Assembly: GCF_002845275.2 (NCBI RefSeq)
Contig: NZ_CP088149.1
Coordinates: 5,023,501-5,087,500, forward strand
DNA length: 64,000 nucleotides
Source: Pseudomonas sp. S06B 330
GTDB taxonomy: Bacteria; Pseudomonadota; Gammaproteobacteria; Pseudomonadales; Pseudomonadaceae
Direction: 5' to 3'
A model generated the notes under the pieces. It had not been told where the DNA came from and made no database searches. It worked only from the letters and a program-made list of their open reading frames with translations. This document shows, one piece after another, positions 25,693 through 33,142 of this stretch (position 1 is the first letter of the stretch; each line of letters begins with the position of its first letter). The position numbers and the translations under genes were made by a program.

Positions 25693-26469
25693 CTAGACGA
25701 ACAGCTCCGACGCCGGGCTGGCCGCCGACAGCTCAGCCGCCGCCGCCAGCAGCACTGGCGCCAGCTCATGCATGCGTGCCTCGCTCATCCGTGCACTGGG
25801 CCCGGCAACGCTGAGCACCCCCACCGCGTGCCCGTCCAGCGGATGACGCACCACTGCTGCCAGCGCCGAGGTACCGACTGCCGAGCTTTCCACTACCCAG
25901 GCATAGCCATGTTCACGGGCAATTCGCAGACGCTCCAGCAACTGGGCATTGGACGCCGGCGCATTGGGGCCGAAGTCCTCACGCTTGGCGATACCCTGGC
26001 GCTCGACCAGCAACAACGCCTGGGCATCGCTCAAGCTGGAAAGCCAGGCATGCCCGGAGGCGGTGTAAAACAGGGGAGCATCGCGGCCCATGTCGGGGTC
26101 GTAACGCAGGCCCGAGCGGGCGCCCTGCGCCTTAGCGATCCAGGTCTGACGGTCGCCTTCGATCACCCCTAGGCGCACCAGCTCACCGGTCTGCTGGGCT
26201 AACTGGTCGAGGATCGGTTGGACGACATCGGCACCGCTGCTGGCCAGGTAACGGAAACCCATGGCCACCAGGCGAGTGCTCAGGTGGTAGCGGCTGCTCT
26301 CCGGATTCTGGCGTACATAACCCAGACGCATCAGCTCGGCGAGCATGCGGTGTGTGGCGCTTTTGGGTATTTCCAGCTCTTCGGCCAGGGACTGCAGGGG
26401 CAGCCCGCGCGGTTCGCTGGTAAGGCGTTCGAGGAGGCTGAATGCGCGTTCGATCTGACTGCCGGCCAT
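25693..26469 (-). CDS. IclR-family transcriptional regulator
   Basis: A 258-residue regulator. The N-terminal winged helix is AFSLLERLTSEPRGLPLQSLAEELEIPKSATHRMLAELMRLGYV (about residues 8-52). The C-terminal ligand domain contains the IclR block YTASGHAWLSSLSD and a GTSALAAVV...GHAVGVLSVAGPSARM core. The ATG at 26469 is used because AGGGA lies eight bases upstream; an ATG at 26475 is also possible. IclR-type boxes at 25609-25623 and 26594-26608 flank the gene, suggesting that it controls both the isomerase/EamA unit and the divergent flavoprotein. Confidence 0.9.
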   Translation of the reverse strand: MAGSQIERAFSLLERLTSEPRGLPLQSLAEELEIPKSATHRMLAELMRLGYVRQNPESSRYHLSTRLVAMGFRYLASSGADVVQPILDQLAQQTGELVRLGVIEGDRQTWIAKAQGARSGLRYDPDMGRDAPLFYTASGHAWLSSLSDAQALLLVERQGIAKREDFGPNAPASNAQLLERLRIAREHGYAWVVESSAVGTSALAAVVRHPLDGHAVGVLSVAGPSARMSEARMHELAPVLLAAAAELSAASPASELFV

Positions 26470-26593
26470 GGTCATGGTCCCTGAAATTTGTGCCGATTCT
26501 AAAGAGCCCCGGTGAAAGCGCAAATCACTGTCCGATCTTCGCCCACTTTGTGCTGTTACGGCTTGGCCCGGGGTTACGTGAAAACATAGAATG

Positions 26594-26608
26594 TGGAATC
26601 AAGTTCCA
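26594..26608. promoter_or_regulatory. IclR-type operator TGGAATCAAGTTCCA
   Basis: Perfect TGGAA-N5-TTCCA palindrome, 42 bases upstream of the flavoprotein start and 124 bases upstream of the divergent iclR start. Matches the IclR-family operator form. Confidence 0.6.
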
Positions 26609-26650
26609 GAATATAACAAAACCTGTTGGTTCTTCGAGGAGATACTGCCC

Positions 26651-28369
26651 ATGCCTGTCGACACCTCCCCCTCCGAACGCGTGGACTGCGATGTACTGGT
26701 CATCGGTTCCGGTGCCGCCGGGCTAGCCGCAGCGGTGACAGCTGCCTGGCATGGTCAGAAAGTCATCGTGGTAGAAAAGGACCCGGTATTCGGCGGTGCC
26801 ACCGCTTGGTCCGGTGGCTGGATGTGGGTACCGTGCAACCCATTGGCCCAGCGCGCGGGAATAATCGAAGATCGTTCGCAACCACGCACCTACCTGGAGC
26901 ATGAACTGGGCGAGCGTTTCGACGCGCAGATGATCGACGCATTCCTTGAAGCGGCGCCGAACATGGTGTCGTTCTTCGAGCGCCACACTGCTCTGCAGTT
27001 TGCCGACGGCAATGGCATTGCCGACATCCATGGCAATACTCCCGGTGCCGGCACTGGTGGACGCTCGGTCATCGCCGCACCTTATGACGGGCGCAAGGCC
27101 GGCAAACTGCTCAAGCGCCTGCGTAAGACTATGCGCGAAACCTCGTTCATGGGCATGCCTATCATGGCTGGCAAGGACCTGGGGGCCTTCCTGACCTTGA
27201 CCCGGTCATGGCGCTCGCTGCTGCATGTAAGCAGGCGGTTCAGCCGTCACCTGCTCGATCTGGCCAGGTATGGCCGGGCCATGCAACTGGTCAACGGCGT
27301 AGCCCTCGTGGCACGGCTGGCCAAGTCGGCGCAAAACCTCGGTGTACTGCTGTGGGAATCAGCACCCGCCAAGCACCTGCTCCAGGAGCAAGGTCGCGTC
27401 AGCGGTGCATTGATCGAGACCGCGCGCGGCCCGATCAACATTCATGCCCGCAAGGCTGTGGTCCTGGCGGCCGGTGGTTTTGCTAATGACATCGAACGGC
27501 GCAAAGCGCTGTTCCCGCGCACGCCCACTGGCCACGAGCACCTGGCCCTGCCGCCGCTGGGCGCCAACGGTGACGGCTTGCGTTTGGGTGAAAGCGTCGG
27601 TGGCCAGGTCGCCGATGACCTGCACAGCCCCGTGGCCTGGGCACCGGTATCGCGGGTGCCCCACAGCGATGGCAGCACCGGCCATTTCCCGCACATCATC
27701 GAACGCGGCAAGCCCGGCATCATTGGCGTGCTGGCGGATGGCAAGCGCTTCGTCAATGAAGCCGACGGTTACTACGATTATGTCAGCGCCATGGTTGCCC
27801 AAGCACCAGGCGAAAAGGTCGAATCCTGGCTGATCTGCAGCCATGCCTTCCAACGCCGTTATGGCCTGGGTATCTCACGGCCGTTTCCGCTACCGGTGCA
27901 ACCGCTCATCAATTCCGGCTACCTGAAAACCGCCAATAGTATCGAAGCCCTGGCGCGGGTCTGCGGGATTGATCCTCAAGGCTTGAGCGCCACGGTTGCC
28001 GAATACAACCGCCATGCTCATAACGGTGAAGACCCGCAATTCGGTCGCGGCTCCACCCTGTACAACCGAAAACAAGGCGATGCCTTGCACTGGCCGAATC
28101 CCTGCGTAGCGCCGATTGAGCAAGGACCGTTCTATGCGGTGAAGGTCGAGCCGGGTTGCTTTGGCACCTTCGCCGGGCTCAAGACCAATGAACACGCCCA
28201 GGTTCTGGACAGCCAGCGCCAACCCATTGTCGGCTTGTATGCGGCGGGTACCGATATGGCCAGCATCATGGGTGGACATTACCCGGCAGGTGGGATCAAT
28301 CTGGGGCCGGCGGCGACCTTTGGGTATATCGCGGGGCGGCATATTGCCGGGGTAACGGAGTACGAATGA
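26651..28369 (+). CDS. FAD-dependent dehydrogenase, KstD/fumarate reductase flavoprotein family
   Basis: A 572-residue flavoprotein. The N-terminal dinucleotide-binding motif is VLVIGSGAAGLAAAVTAAWHG (GxGxxG at 19-24), followed by the FAD block EKDPVFGGATAWSGGWMWVP. The C-terminal FAD motif GLYAAGTDMASIMGGHYPAGGINLGPAATFG is that of 3-ketosteroid-delta-1-dehydrogenases. These enzymes desaturate a ring next to a carbonyl. The island around it processes hydroxylated cyclohexene acids, so a cyclic keto acid is a plausible substrate (inference). Start at 26651 has GAGGAGAT upstream; an in-frame ATG at 26591 would place the operator-like palindrome inside the gene. Confidence 0.85.
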   Translation: MPVDTSPSERVDCDVLVIGSGAAGLAAAVTAAWHGQKVIVVEKDPVFGGATAWSGGWMWVPCNPLAQRAGIIEDRSQPRTYLEHELGERFDAQMIDAFLEAAPNMVSFFERHTALQFADGNGIADIHGNTPGAGTGGRSVIAAPYDGRKAGKLLKRLRKTMRETSFMGMPIMAGKDLGAFLTLTRSWRSLLHVSRRFSRHLLDLARYGRAMQLVNGVALVARLAKSAQNLGVLLWESAPAKHLLQEQGRVSGALIETARGPINIHARKAVVLAAGGFANDIERRKALFPRTPTGHEHLALPPLGANGDGLRLGESVGGQVADDLHSPVAWAPVSRVPHSDGSTGHFPHIIERGKPGIIGVLADGKRFVNEADGYYDYVSAMVAQAPGEKVESWLICSHAFQRRYGLGISRPFPLPVQPLINSGYLKTANSIEALARVCGIDPQGLSATVAEYNRHAHNGEDPQFGRGSTLYNRKQGDALHWPNPCVAPIEQGPFYAVKVEPGCFGTFAGLKTNEHAQVLDSQRQPIVGLYAAGTDMASIMGGHYPAGGINLGPAATFGYIAGRHIAGVTEYE

Positions 28370-28383
28370 AGGCATAGCCTTGG

Positions 28384-28398
28384 GGCCACAACGTGGCC
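28384..28398 (+). other. Short perfect hairpin after the flavoprotein gene
   Basis: GGCCAC-AAC-GTGGCC, 14 bases after the stop codon and directly before the REP pair. No T-run. Possible transcript-end structure. Confidence 0.35.
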
Positions 28399-28400
28399 GT

Positions 28401-28467
28401 TCGCCGACAAGACCGGTTCCCACAACGTTGAGGCCATCACTGTGGGAGCTGGCGTTGCCAGCGATGG
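28401..28467. repeat. REP-type inverted pair (REPIN)
   Basis: Inverted arms at about 28401-28424 (TCGCCGACAAGACCGGTTCC core) and 28441-28467 (TGTGGGAGCTGGCGTTGCCA core), between the convergent flavoprotein and pcaG genes. Same family as the other REP pairs in the window. Confidence 0.75.
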
Positions 28468-28475
28468 GTTCAACC

Positions 28476-29081
28476 TCAGAAATCGAAAAACACCGTCTCA
28501 CCTTCACCCTGAATACGGATATCAAAGCGGTAGGCCAGTTTGCCATTTACTTCACAGCGAGTCGCCACCAAGGTCTCACGACGCTGGGGTTGCTCGATCA
28601 GGTTGAGCACCGGGCACTTGGCATTGGCCGCGGCTTCATCGTCGAAGTACAAGCGGGTCTGCAGGTGGATGTTGATGCCACGGGCAAACAGGCTGACGTT
28701 GATGTGCGGTGCCATCGGTACACCAGCAGCATTGTTGACCACACCCGGTTTAATGGTGTGCAGCGTCCACTCACCAGCGTCGAAGGTGGTGGCAGTACGG
28801 CCGAAACTGTTGAATGGCTTTTCCAGGTTGAAGTCGTCTTGATAGTCACCGTTGTGATCGGCCTGCCAGAACTCCAGAAACGAGTCGCGGACCAAATGGC
28901 CGTTGCCGTCGTAGACGTTACCAAACACCAGAATATGTTCGCCCGGCGCATCGGCCTGGGCCATGCGGCTCCAGATTTCCTGGTCGCGGGTCGGGTTACC
29001 GGCAGCCTCCAGGGCCAAGCCGATGTGTACATAAGGGCCGGCGGTCTGTGAAGGCGTTTCCGGCAGCAGTTCGATAGGCAT
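28476..29081 (-). CDS. pcaG: Protocatechuate 3,4-dioxygenase alpha subunit
   Basis: A 201-residue subunit, exactly the usual PcaG length. It begins MPIELLPETPSQTAGPYVHIGLAL and contains the intradiol-dioxygenase blocks FLEFWQADHNGDYQDDF and LHTIKPGVVNNAAGVPMAPHINVSLFARG. The iron ligands reside in the beta chain; this chain completes the active-site cavity. It starts 11 bases after pcaH with GGAGG upstream. With PcaH it cleaves protocatechuate to beta-carboxymuconate, entering the beta-ketoadipate pathway. Confidence 0.95.
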   Translation of the reverse strand: MPIELLPETPSQTAGPYVHIGLALEAAGNPTRDQEIWSRMAQADAPGEHILVFGNVYDGNGHLVRDSFLEFWQADHNGDYQDDFNLEKPFNSFGRTATTFDAGEWTLHTIKPGVVNNAAGVPMAPHINVSLFARGINIHLQTRLYFDDEAAANAKCPVLNLIEQPQRRETLVATRCEVNGKLAYRFDIRIQGEGETVFFDF

Positions 29082-29092
29082 GGGAAACCTCC

Positions 29093-29812
29093 TCAGCAGT
29101 TTTCGAAGTGAGTCTTGCGCTGCCCGCGCAGGACGATGTCGAAGCGATAGGCCAGGCAATCCATAGGATTGGCGTTGCTCATGTCCAGGCGGGCGATCAG
29201 GCTCTGCACGGCATCTGGGTTGGCAATCGACTTGACGATCGGGCACATCGGGATCAACGGGTCGCCTTCGAAGTACAGCTGGGTGATCAGCCGGGTAGCA
29301 ATCGACGGACCACTGATCGACACATGGATGTGCGCCGGGCGCCAATCGTTGGGGCCGTTACGCCATGGGTAAGGACCAGGCTTGATGGTACGGAAGCTGT
29401 AATAGCCCTCGCTGTCGGTCAATGCACGGCCCACACCACCAAAGTTCGGGTCCAGCGGTGCCAGGTAGCGGTCATTCTTATGACGGTAACGGCCACCAGC
29501 GTTGGCCTGCCAGATTTCCACCAAGGTATGTGGGATGGGCTTGCCGTACTGATCACAGACGCGCCCGGCGAGGACGATGCGTTCACCGATCGGCAGCCCA
29601 CCGTTGTTGAAGTTGAGCAGTAGGTCGTGGTCATGCTGGCCGAACTTCAAGTGCGAGAAGTCGGGACCGGTGCTTTCGCTGATCGACTGGGGAATGCTCA
29701 CCAGCGCCTGACTCGGCGAACGGGCGATAGAGGTTTTGTAATCCGGGGTGAAGGCTTTCGGATGCCAGTTGCGATCACGGATAGCGAAGCGACTGTTGTC
29801 TTGCGCAGACAT
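29093..29812 (-). CDS. pcaH: Protocatechuate 3,4-dioxygenase beta subunit
   Basis: A 239-residue iron-binding subunit. The Fe(III) ligands are all present: Tyr109 in AGGRYRHK, Tyr148 in PGPYPW, and His161 and His163 in RPAHIHVS, one above the mature-protein numbering of the characterised enzyme. AGGAG lies seven bases before the start at 29812. It is the first gene of the pcaHG unit; a PcaQ-type palindrome at 29917-29934 lies about 105 bases upstream. It consumes the protocatechuate that QuiC would make. Confidence 0.96.
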   Translation of the reverse strand: MSAQDNSRFAIRDRNWHPKAFTPDYKTSIARSPSQALVSIPQSISESTGPDFSHLKFGQHDHDLLLNFNNGGLPIGERIVLAGRVCDQYGKPIPHTLVEIWQANAGGRYRHKNDRYLAPLDPNFGGVGRALTDSEGYYSFRTIKPGPYPWRNGPNDWRPAHIHVSISGPSIATRLITQLYFEGDPLIPMCPIVKSIANPDAVQSLIARLDMSNANPMDCLAYRFDIVLRGQRKTHFENC

Positions 29813-29916
29813 GCCGTTCTCCTGTCTTGGAATTATTGGAGCGCCTGGGCGTGGCAGGCGAGCTTGCAGTTTCCGGCATGAAGGCACAGAAGAACATTGA
29901 AAAGTACCTGCCTATA

Positions 29917-29934
29917 CATAACCAAATGGTTATG
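29917..29934. promoter_or_regulatory. PcaQ-type operator CATAACCA-AA-TGGTTATG
   Basis: Perfect 8-base arms. Its ATAACC-N4-GGTTAT core fits the PcaQ (LysR) consensus ATAACC-N4-GGTTAA described for pca operons, including the T-N11-A LysR motif. It sits upstream of pcaH and 78 bases before the divergent ypfJ gene. No LysR gene adjoins pcaHG, so the regulator would act from elsewhere. Confidence 0.65.
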
Positions 29935-30012
29935 AAAGGAGCAGGAATCTGACAGAGCGACGTCCGGTGAACTAATCTTTGAGCTCGTGTTTCCAAGCTC
30001 GGGAGAGCACTC

Positions 30013-30897
30013 ATGCAATGGCGAAAAGGCAGGCGTAGCGACAATGTGGTCGATGCCCGTGGCGAGGGTGGTGGCGGCATGCGCTTCGGCGGTGGCAAGG
30101 GCCTGAGCATAGGTGCGATCCTGTTGATCGTCGGCATTGGCTGGATCACCGGCCAGGACCCATTGCAGATCCTTGGCCAACTGACTGGGCAGATGGATCA
30201 GCAACAGACGGCGCCGGTCACCACCGGCACCGGCAAGGCCCCCCCGGCCAATGATGAGCAGGCCGAGTTCGTTGCCTCGATCCTCGGTGACACCGAAGAC
30301 ACCTGGAAGGCTATCTTTGCCCAGGCCGGCCGCCAGTACAAAGACCCCAACCTGATCCTGTTCAGTGGCCAGATCAACTCGGCCTGCGGCTTCGCCTCCT
30401 CGGCCGTCGGCCCGTTCTATTGCCCGGCCGACCAAAAAGTCTACCTGGACATGAGTTTCTTCCGCGAAATGGAACAACGCTTTTCCGCCGCCGGCGACTT
30501 CGCCCAGGCCTATGTGATTGCCCACGAAGTCGGCCACCATGTGCAGACCCTGCTTGGCGTCTCTGCCAAAGTCCAGGCAGCGCGTCAGCGCGGTGAACGC
30601 ATGGAAGGTGACAACGGCTTATTGGTGCGCCAGGAACTACAGGCCGACTGCCTGGCTGGAGTCTGGGCCTATCAGGCGCAAAAGCGCCTGAACTGGCTGG
30701 AGCCTGGCGATATCGACGAAGCGCTGAACGCCGCCAATGCCATCGGTGACGACCGCCTGCAGCAGCAGGGTCAAGGTAGAGTGGTCCCGGACTCCTTTAC
30801 CCACGGCACCTCGCAACAGCGCCAGCGCTGGTTCAAGACCGGTTTTGCCAAGGGCGATATCAACCAGTGCGACACCTTCGGCACACGCTCGCTCTGA
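30013..30897 (+). CDS. ypfJ: YpfJ-family neutral zinc metallopeptidase
   Basis: A 294-residue membrane-anchored protein. A short charged N-terminus (MQWRKGRRSDNVVDARGEGGGGM) precedes one membrane helix (LSIGAILLIVGIGWI). The catalytic zinc motif HEVGHH (in YVIAHEVGHHVQTLLG) has a third-ligand region at RQELQADCLAGVWAYQ. The conserved block CGFASSAVGPFYCPADQKVYLD is typical of this family. Targets are unknown; the domain most likely faces the periplasm. GGGAGAG precedes the ATG. Confidence 0.92.
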   Translation: MQWRKGRRSDNVVDARGEGGGGMRFGGGKGLSIGAILLIVGIGWITGQDPLQILGQLTGQMDQQQTAPVTTGTGKAPPANDEQAEFVASILGDTEDTWKAIFAQAGRQYKDPNLILFSGQINSACGFASSAVGPFYCPADQKVYLDMSFFREMEQRFSAAGDFAQAYVIAHEVGHHVQTLLGVSAKVQAARQRGERMEGDNGLLVRQELQADCLAGVWAYQAQKRLNWLEPGDIDEALNAANAIGDDRLQQQGQGRVVPDSFTHGTSQQRQRWFKTGFAKGDINQCDTFGTRSL

Positions 30898-30993
30898 GCC
30901 GCCAACCAGGCTGATCCGTGGCCAGCAGCCCCCTCTGGCTGGCTGCGGAAAAGCCCTGTTACCGACCGCTGATCAATTTTGCTGAAAAAGCGT

Positions 30994-31020
30994 TTCAGCT
31001 CCAGCGCAAACCGCCGATAA
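30994..31020 (+). promoter_or_regulatory. Probable FliA (sigma-28) promoter of the chemoreceptor gene
   Basis: A perfect -10 GCCGATAA (31013-31020) stands 88 bases before the mcpS start, with a weaker -35-like TTCAGCTC at 30994-31001 in the expected position. Motility and chemotaxis genes commonly use this sigma factor. Confidence 0.6.
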
Positions 31021-31107
31021 ACCCTGCTCAGAACATCGGCTGGCCATCAACAAAAACAACCTTCCAGCGATACGGATCATGAAGAACAACGTTCCTAGAG
31101 GGATTGC

Positions 31108-33027
31108 ATGAATAGCTGGTTCGCCAACATCAGCATCAACCTGAAACTCGGCCTGGGCTTCGGCCTGGTGCTGCTGCTCACCAGCCTACTGGCCCTGACC
31201 GGCTGGAACAGCATGGGTGGGTTGATCAACCGCAGTAACTGGATGAGCGACATTACCCAGCTCAACAGTGACCTGACCAACCTGCGCATCACCCGCCTGC
31301 AGTACATGCTGACCGGCGGTGACGATGCCACCGCGGGCAATGTACAGGTCAAACTCAATGCCTTCAGCGAACAACAGCAAAAGTTGCTTAAGAGCTTCAA
31401 GAGCCCAGAGAACGTCAAGTTGCTCCAGGACCTGGGCCAGACCATCAGCGAGTATCAAGTTTCAATCAACAAGATGCGCGCCGGCTACAAGACCAGCCTG
31501 GCCGCCCGGGATTCGATGAACCTGGCAGCCTCGCGTGCGATCGAATTGATCGACGCGATAAACGCCGACATTCTTGCCTTGCCCGAAGGTGATGCCAGCC
31601 GTCTGGAGCAGTTCCGCACCGTTACCCAAGCCAAGGAGCAGTTGTTCCAGGTACGTCTGGCTGTACGCAGCTACATTGCTGACATCAGCAGCGAAACCGA
31701 ACAGTTGGCTCTGCGCCAGCTGGATGGTGCACTGGCTGAAATTGCCAGCCTAAACCGTCAGATGCCGAGCGAAGCGACACGCATCAAGCAATTTGAAAGC
31801 GCCGTGCTGGCGTATCGCGACGCCGTGCGCCAGTTCCGTGATGCCACCGCGGCTATCGCCGTGGCCCGCGAAGAGATGACCGTACAAGGCGCCACCATCG
31901 TCAAGACCAGCGACGCGCTGTACATGATCCAGCTCGAACGCCGCGACAGCGAAAGCGCCCAGGCCCGCACCCTGCAGCTCACCGCAACACTGCTGGCCTT
32001 GCTGGTCGGTGTACTGGCGGCCGTGATCATCACCCGCCAGATCACCCGTCCACTGCGCGAAACCCTGAGCGTCGTGGAAAAGATCGCCGCTGGCGACCTG
32101 ACCCACAACCTGCGCGTGACTCGCCGCGACGAACTCGGCGTACTGCAACTGGGCATCCAGCGCATGGGTAGCACCCTGCGCGAACTGATCAGCGGCATTC
32201 GCGATGGCGTCACCCAGATCGCCAGTGCCGCCGAAGAACTGTCAGCAGTGACCGAGGAAACCAGCGCCGGGGTCAACAGCCAGAAAGTCGAGACCGACCA
32301 GGTCGCCACCGCCATGCACGAAATGGCCGCCACCGTGCAAGAAGTTGCACGCAACGCCGAGCACGCCTCATCGGCCGCCACCGACGCCGATTCGCAAGCA
32401 CGTGCCGGTGACCAAGTGGTTGCCGAAGCGATCAGCCAGATCGAACGCCTGGCCGAGGAAGTCCACCGCTCCACCGAGGCGATGGGCCTGTTGCAGCAGG
32501 AGAGCCAGAAAATCGGCAGCGTCATGGACGTGATCAAATCGGTGGCCGAGCAGACCAACCTGCTGGCCTTGAATGCCGCCATTGAAGCGGCCCGTGCCGG
32601 TGAAGCCGGACGTGGGTTTGCCGTGGTTGCCGATGAAGTTCGCGGCCTGGCCCAGCGTACGCAGAAGTCCACCGAAGAGATCGAAGAGTTGGTCGCCGGC
32701 CTGCAAAGTGGTACCCAGCAGGTGGCCAATGTGATGCTCGGTAGCCGCAACCTGACCGACAGCAGCGTCGAACTGACGCGCAAGGCGGGCGCCTCGCTGG
32801 AAAGCATCACGCGCACGGTGTCGAACATTCAGTCGATGAACCAGCAGATTGCCGCGGCAGCGGAACAGCAGAGCGCGGTGGCCGAACAGATCAGCCGTAG
32901 CATCATCAATGTCCGCGATGTGTCGGAACAGACCGCGGCGGCCAGCGACGAGACGGCCGCTTCCAGTGTTGAGCTGGCGCGGTTGGGTAACCAGTTGCAG
33001 ACCATGGTCAGCCACTTCCGCGTGTGA
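31108..33027 (+). CDS. mcpS: Methyl-accepting chemotaxis protein with HBM sensor (McpS-like)
   Basis: A 639-residue chemoreceptor. It has transmembrane helix 1 at about 11-32, an all-helical periplasmic sensor at about 40-280, helix 2 at about 287-307, HAMP, and the cytoplasmic signalling domain with the hairpin tip [38 protein letters not shown]. The about 240-residue helical sensor, total length and position beside pcaGH and ypfJ match P. putida McpS, which binds TCA-cycle intermediates through a helical bimodular domain. Ligand specificity is inferred; a paralogous receptor of this type senses quinate and protocatechuate, so that alternative deserves mention. Confidence 0.88.
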   Translation: MNSWFANISINLKLGLGFGLVLLLTSLLALTGWNSMGGLINRSNWMSDITQLNSDLTNLRITRLQYMLTGGDDATAGNVQVKLNAFSEQQQKLLKSFKSPENVKLLQDLGQTISEYQVSINKMRAGYKTSLAARDSMNLAASRAIELIDAINADILALPEGDASRLEQFRTVTQAKEQLFQVRLAVRSYIADISSETEQLALRQLDGALAEIASLNRQMPSEATRIKQFESAVLAYRDAVRQFRDATAAIAVAREEMTVQGATIVKTSDALYMIQLERRDSESAQARTLQLTATLLALLVGVLAAVIITRQITRPLRETLSVVEKIAAGDLTHNLRVTRRDELGVLQLGIQRMGSTLRELISGIRDGVTQIASAAEELSAVTEETSAGVNSQKVETDQVATAMHEMAATVQEVARNAEHASSAATDADSQARAGDQVVAEAISQIERLAEEVHRSTEAMGLLQQESQKIGSVMDVIKSVAEQTNLLALNAAIEAARAGEAGRGFAVVADEVRGLAQRTQKSTEEIEELVAGLQSGTQQVANVMLGSRNLTDSSVELTRKAGASLESITRTVSNIQSMNQQIAAAAEQQSAVAEQISRSIINVRDVSEQTAAASDETAASSVELARLGNQLQTMVSHFRV

Positions 33028-33057
33028 TGCACTGAAAGCCTGGGCTGCTTTGCAGCC

Positions 33058-33132
33058 ATCGCCGGCAAGACCGGCTCCCACAGGTTTCAGCACTTGAGCT
33101 GATCCCTTGTGGGAGCCGGTCTTGCCGGCGAT
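33058..33132. repeat. REP-type inverted pair (REPIN), perfect arms
   Basis: Arms 33058-33082 and 33108-33132 are exact inverted copies of a 25-base unit beginning TGTGGGAGCCGGTCTTGCCG. They lie between the convergent mcpS and ggt genes. Confidence 0.88.
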
Positions 33133-33142
33133 AAGCTCACAC

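Noticed and set aside
18655..29812. The aromatic island considered as a recently acquired mobile island
   Set aside because: No integrase, transposase, tRNA-end repeat or clear compositional break was seen; codon usage looks like the neighbours. Comparison of strains would be needed to claim transfer.
33058..33132. Repeats considered as a CRISPR array
   Set aside because: Only two inverted copies with no regular spacers and no cas genes; they fit a REP pair.
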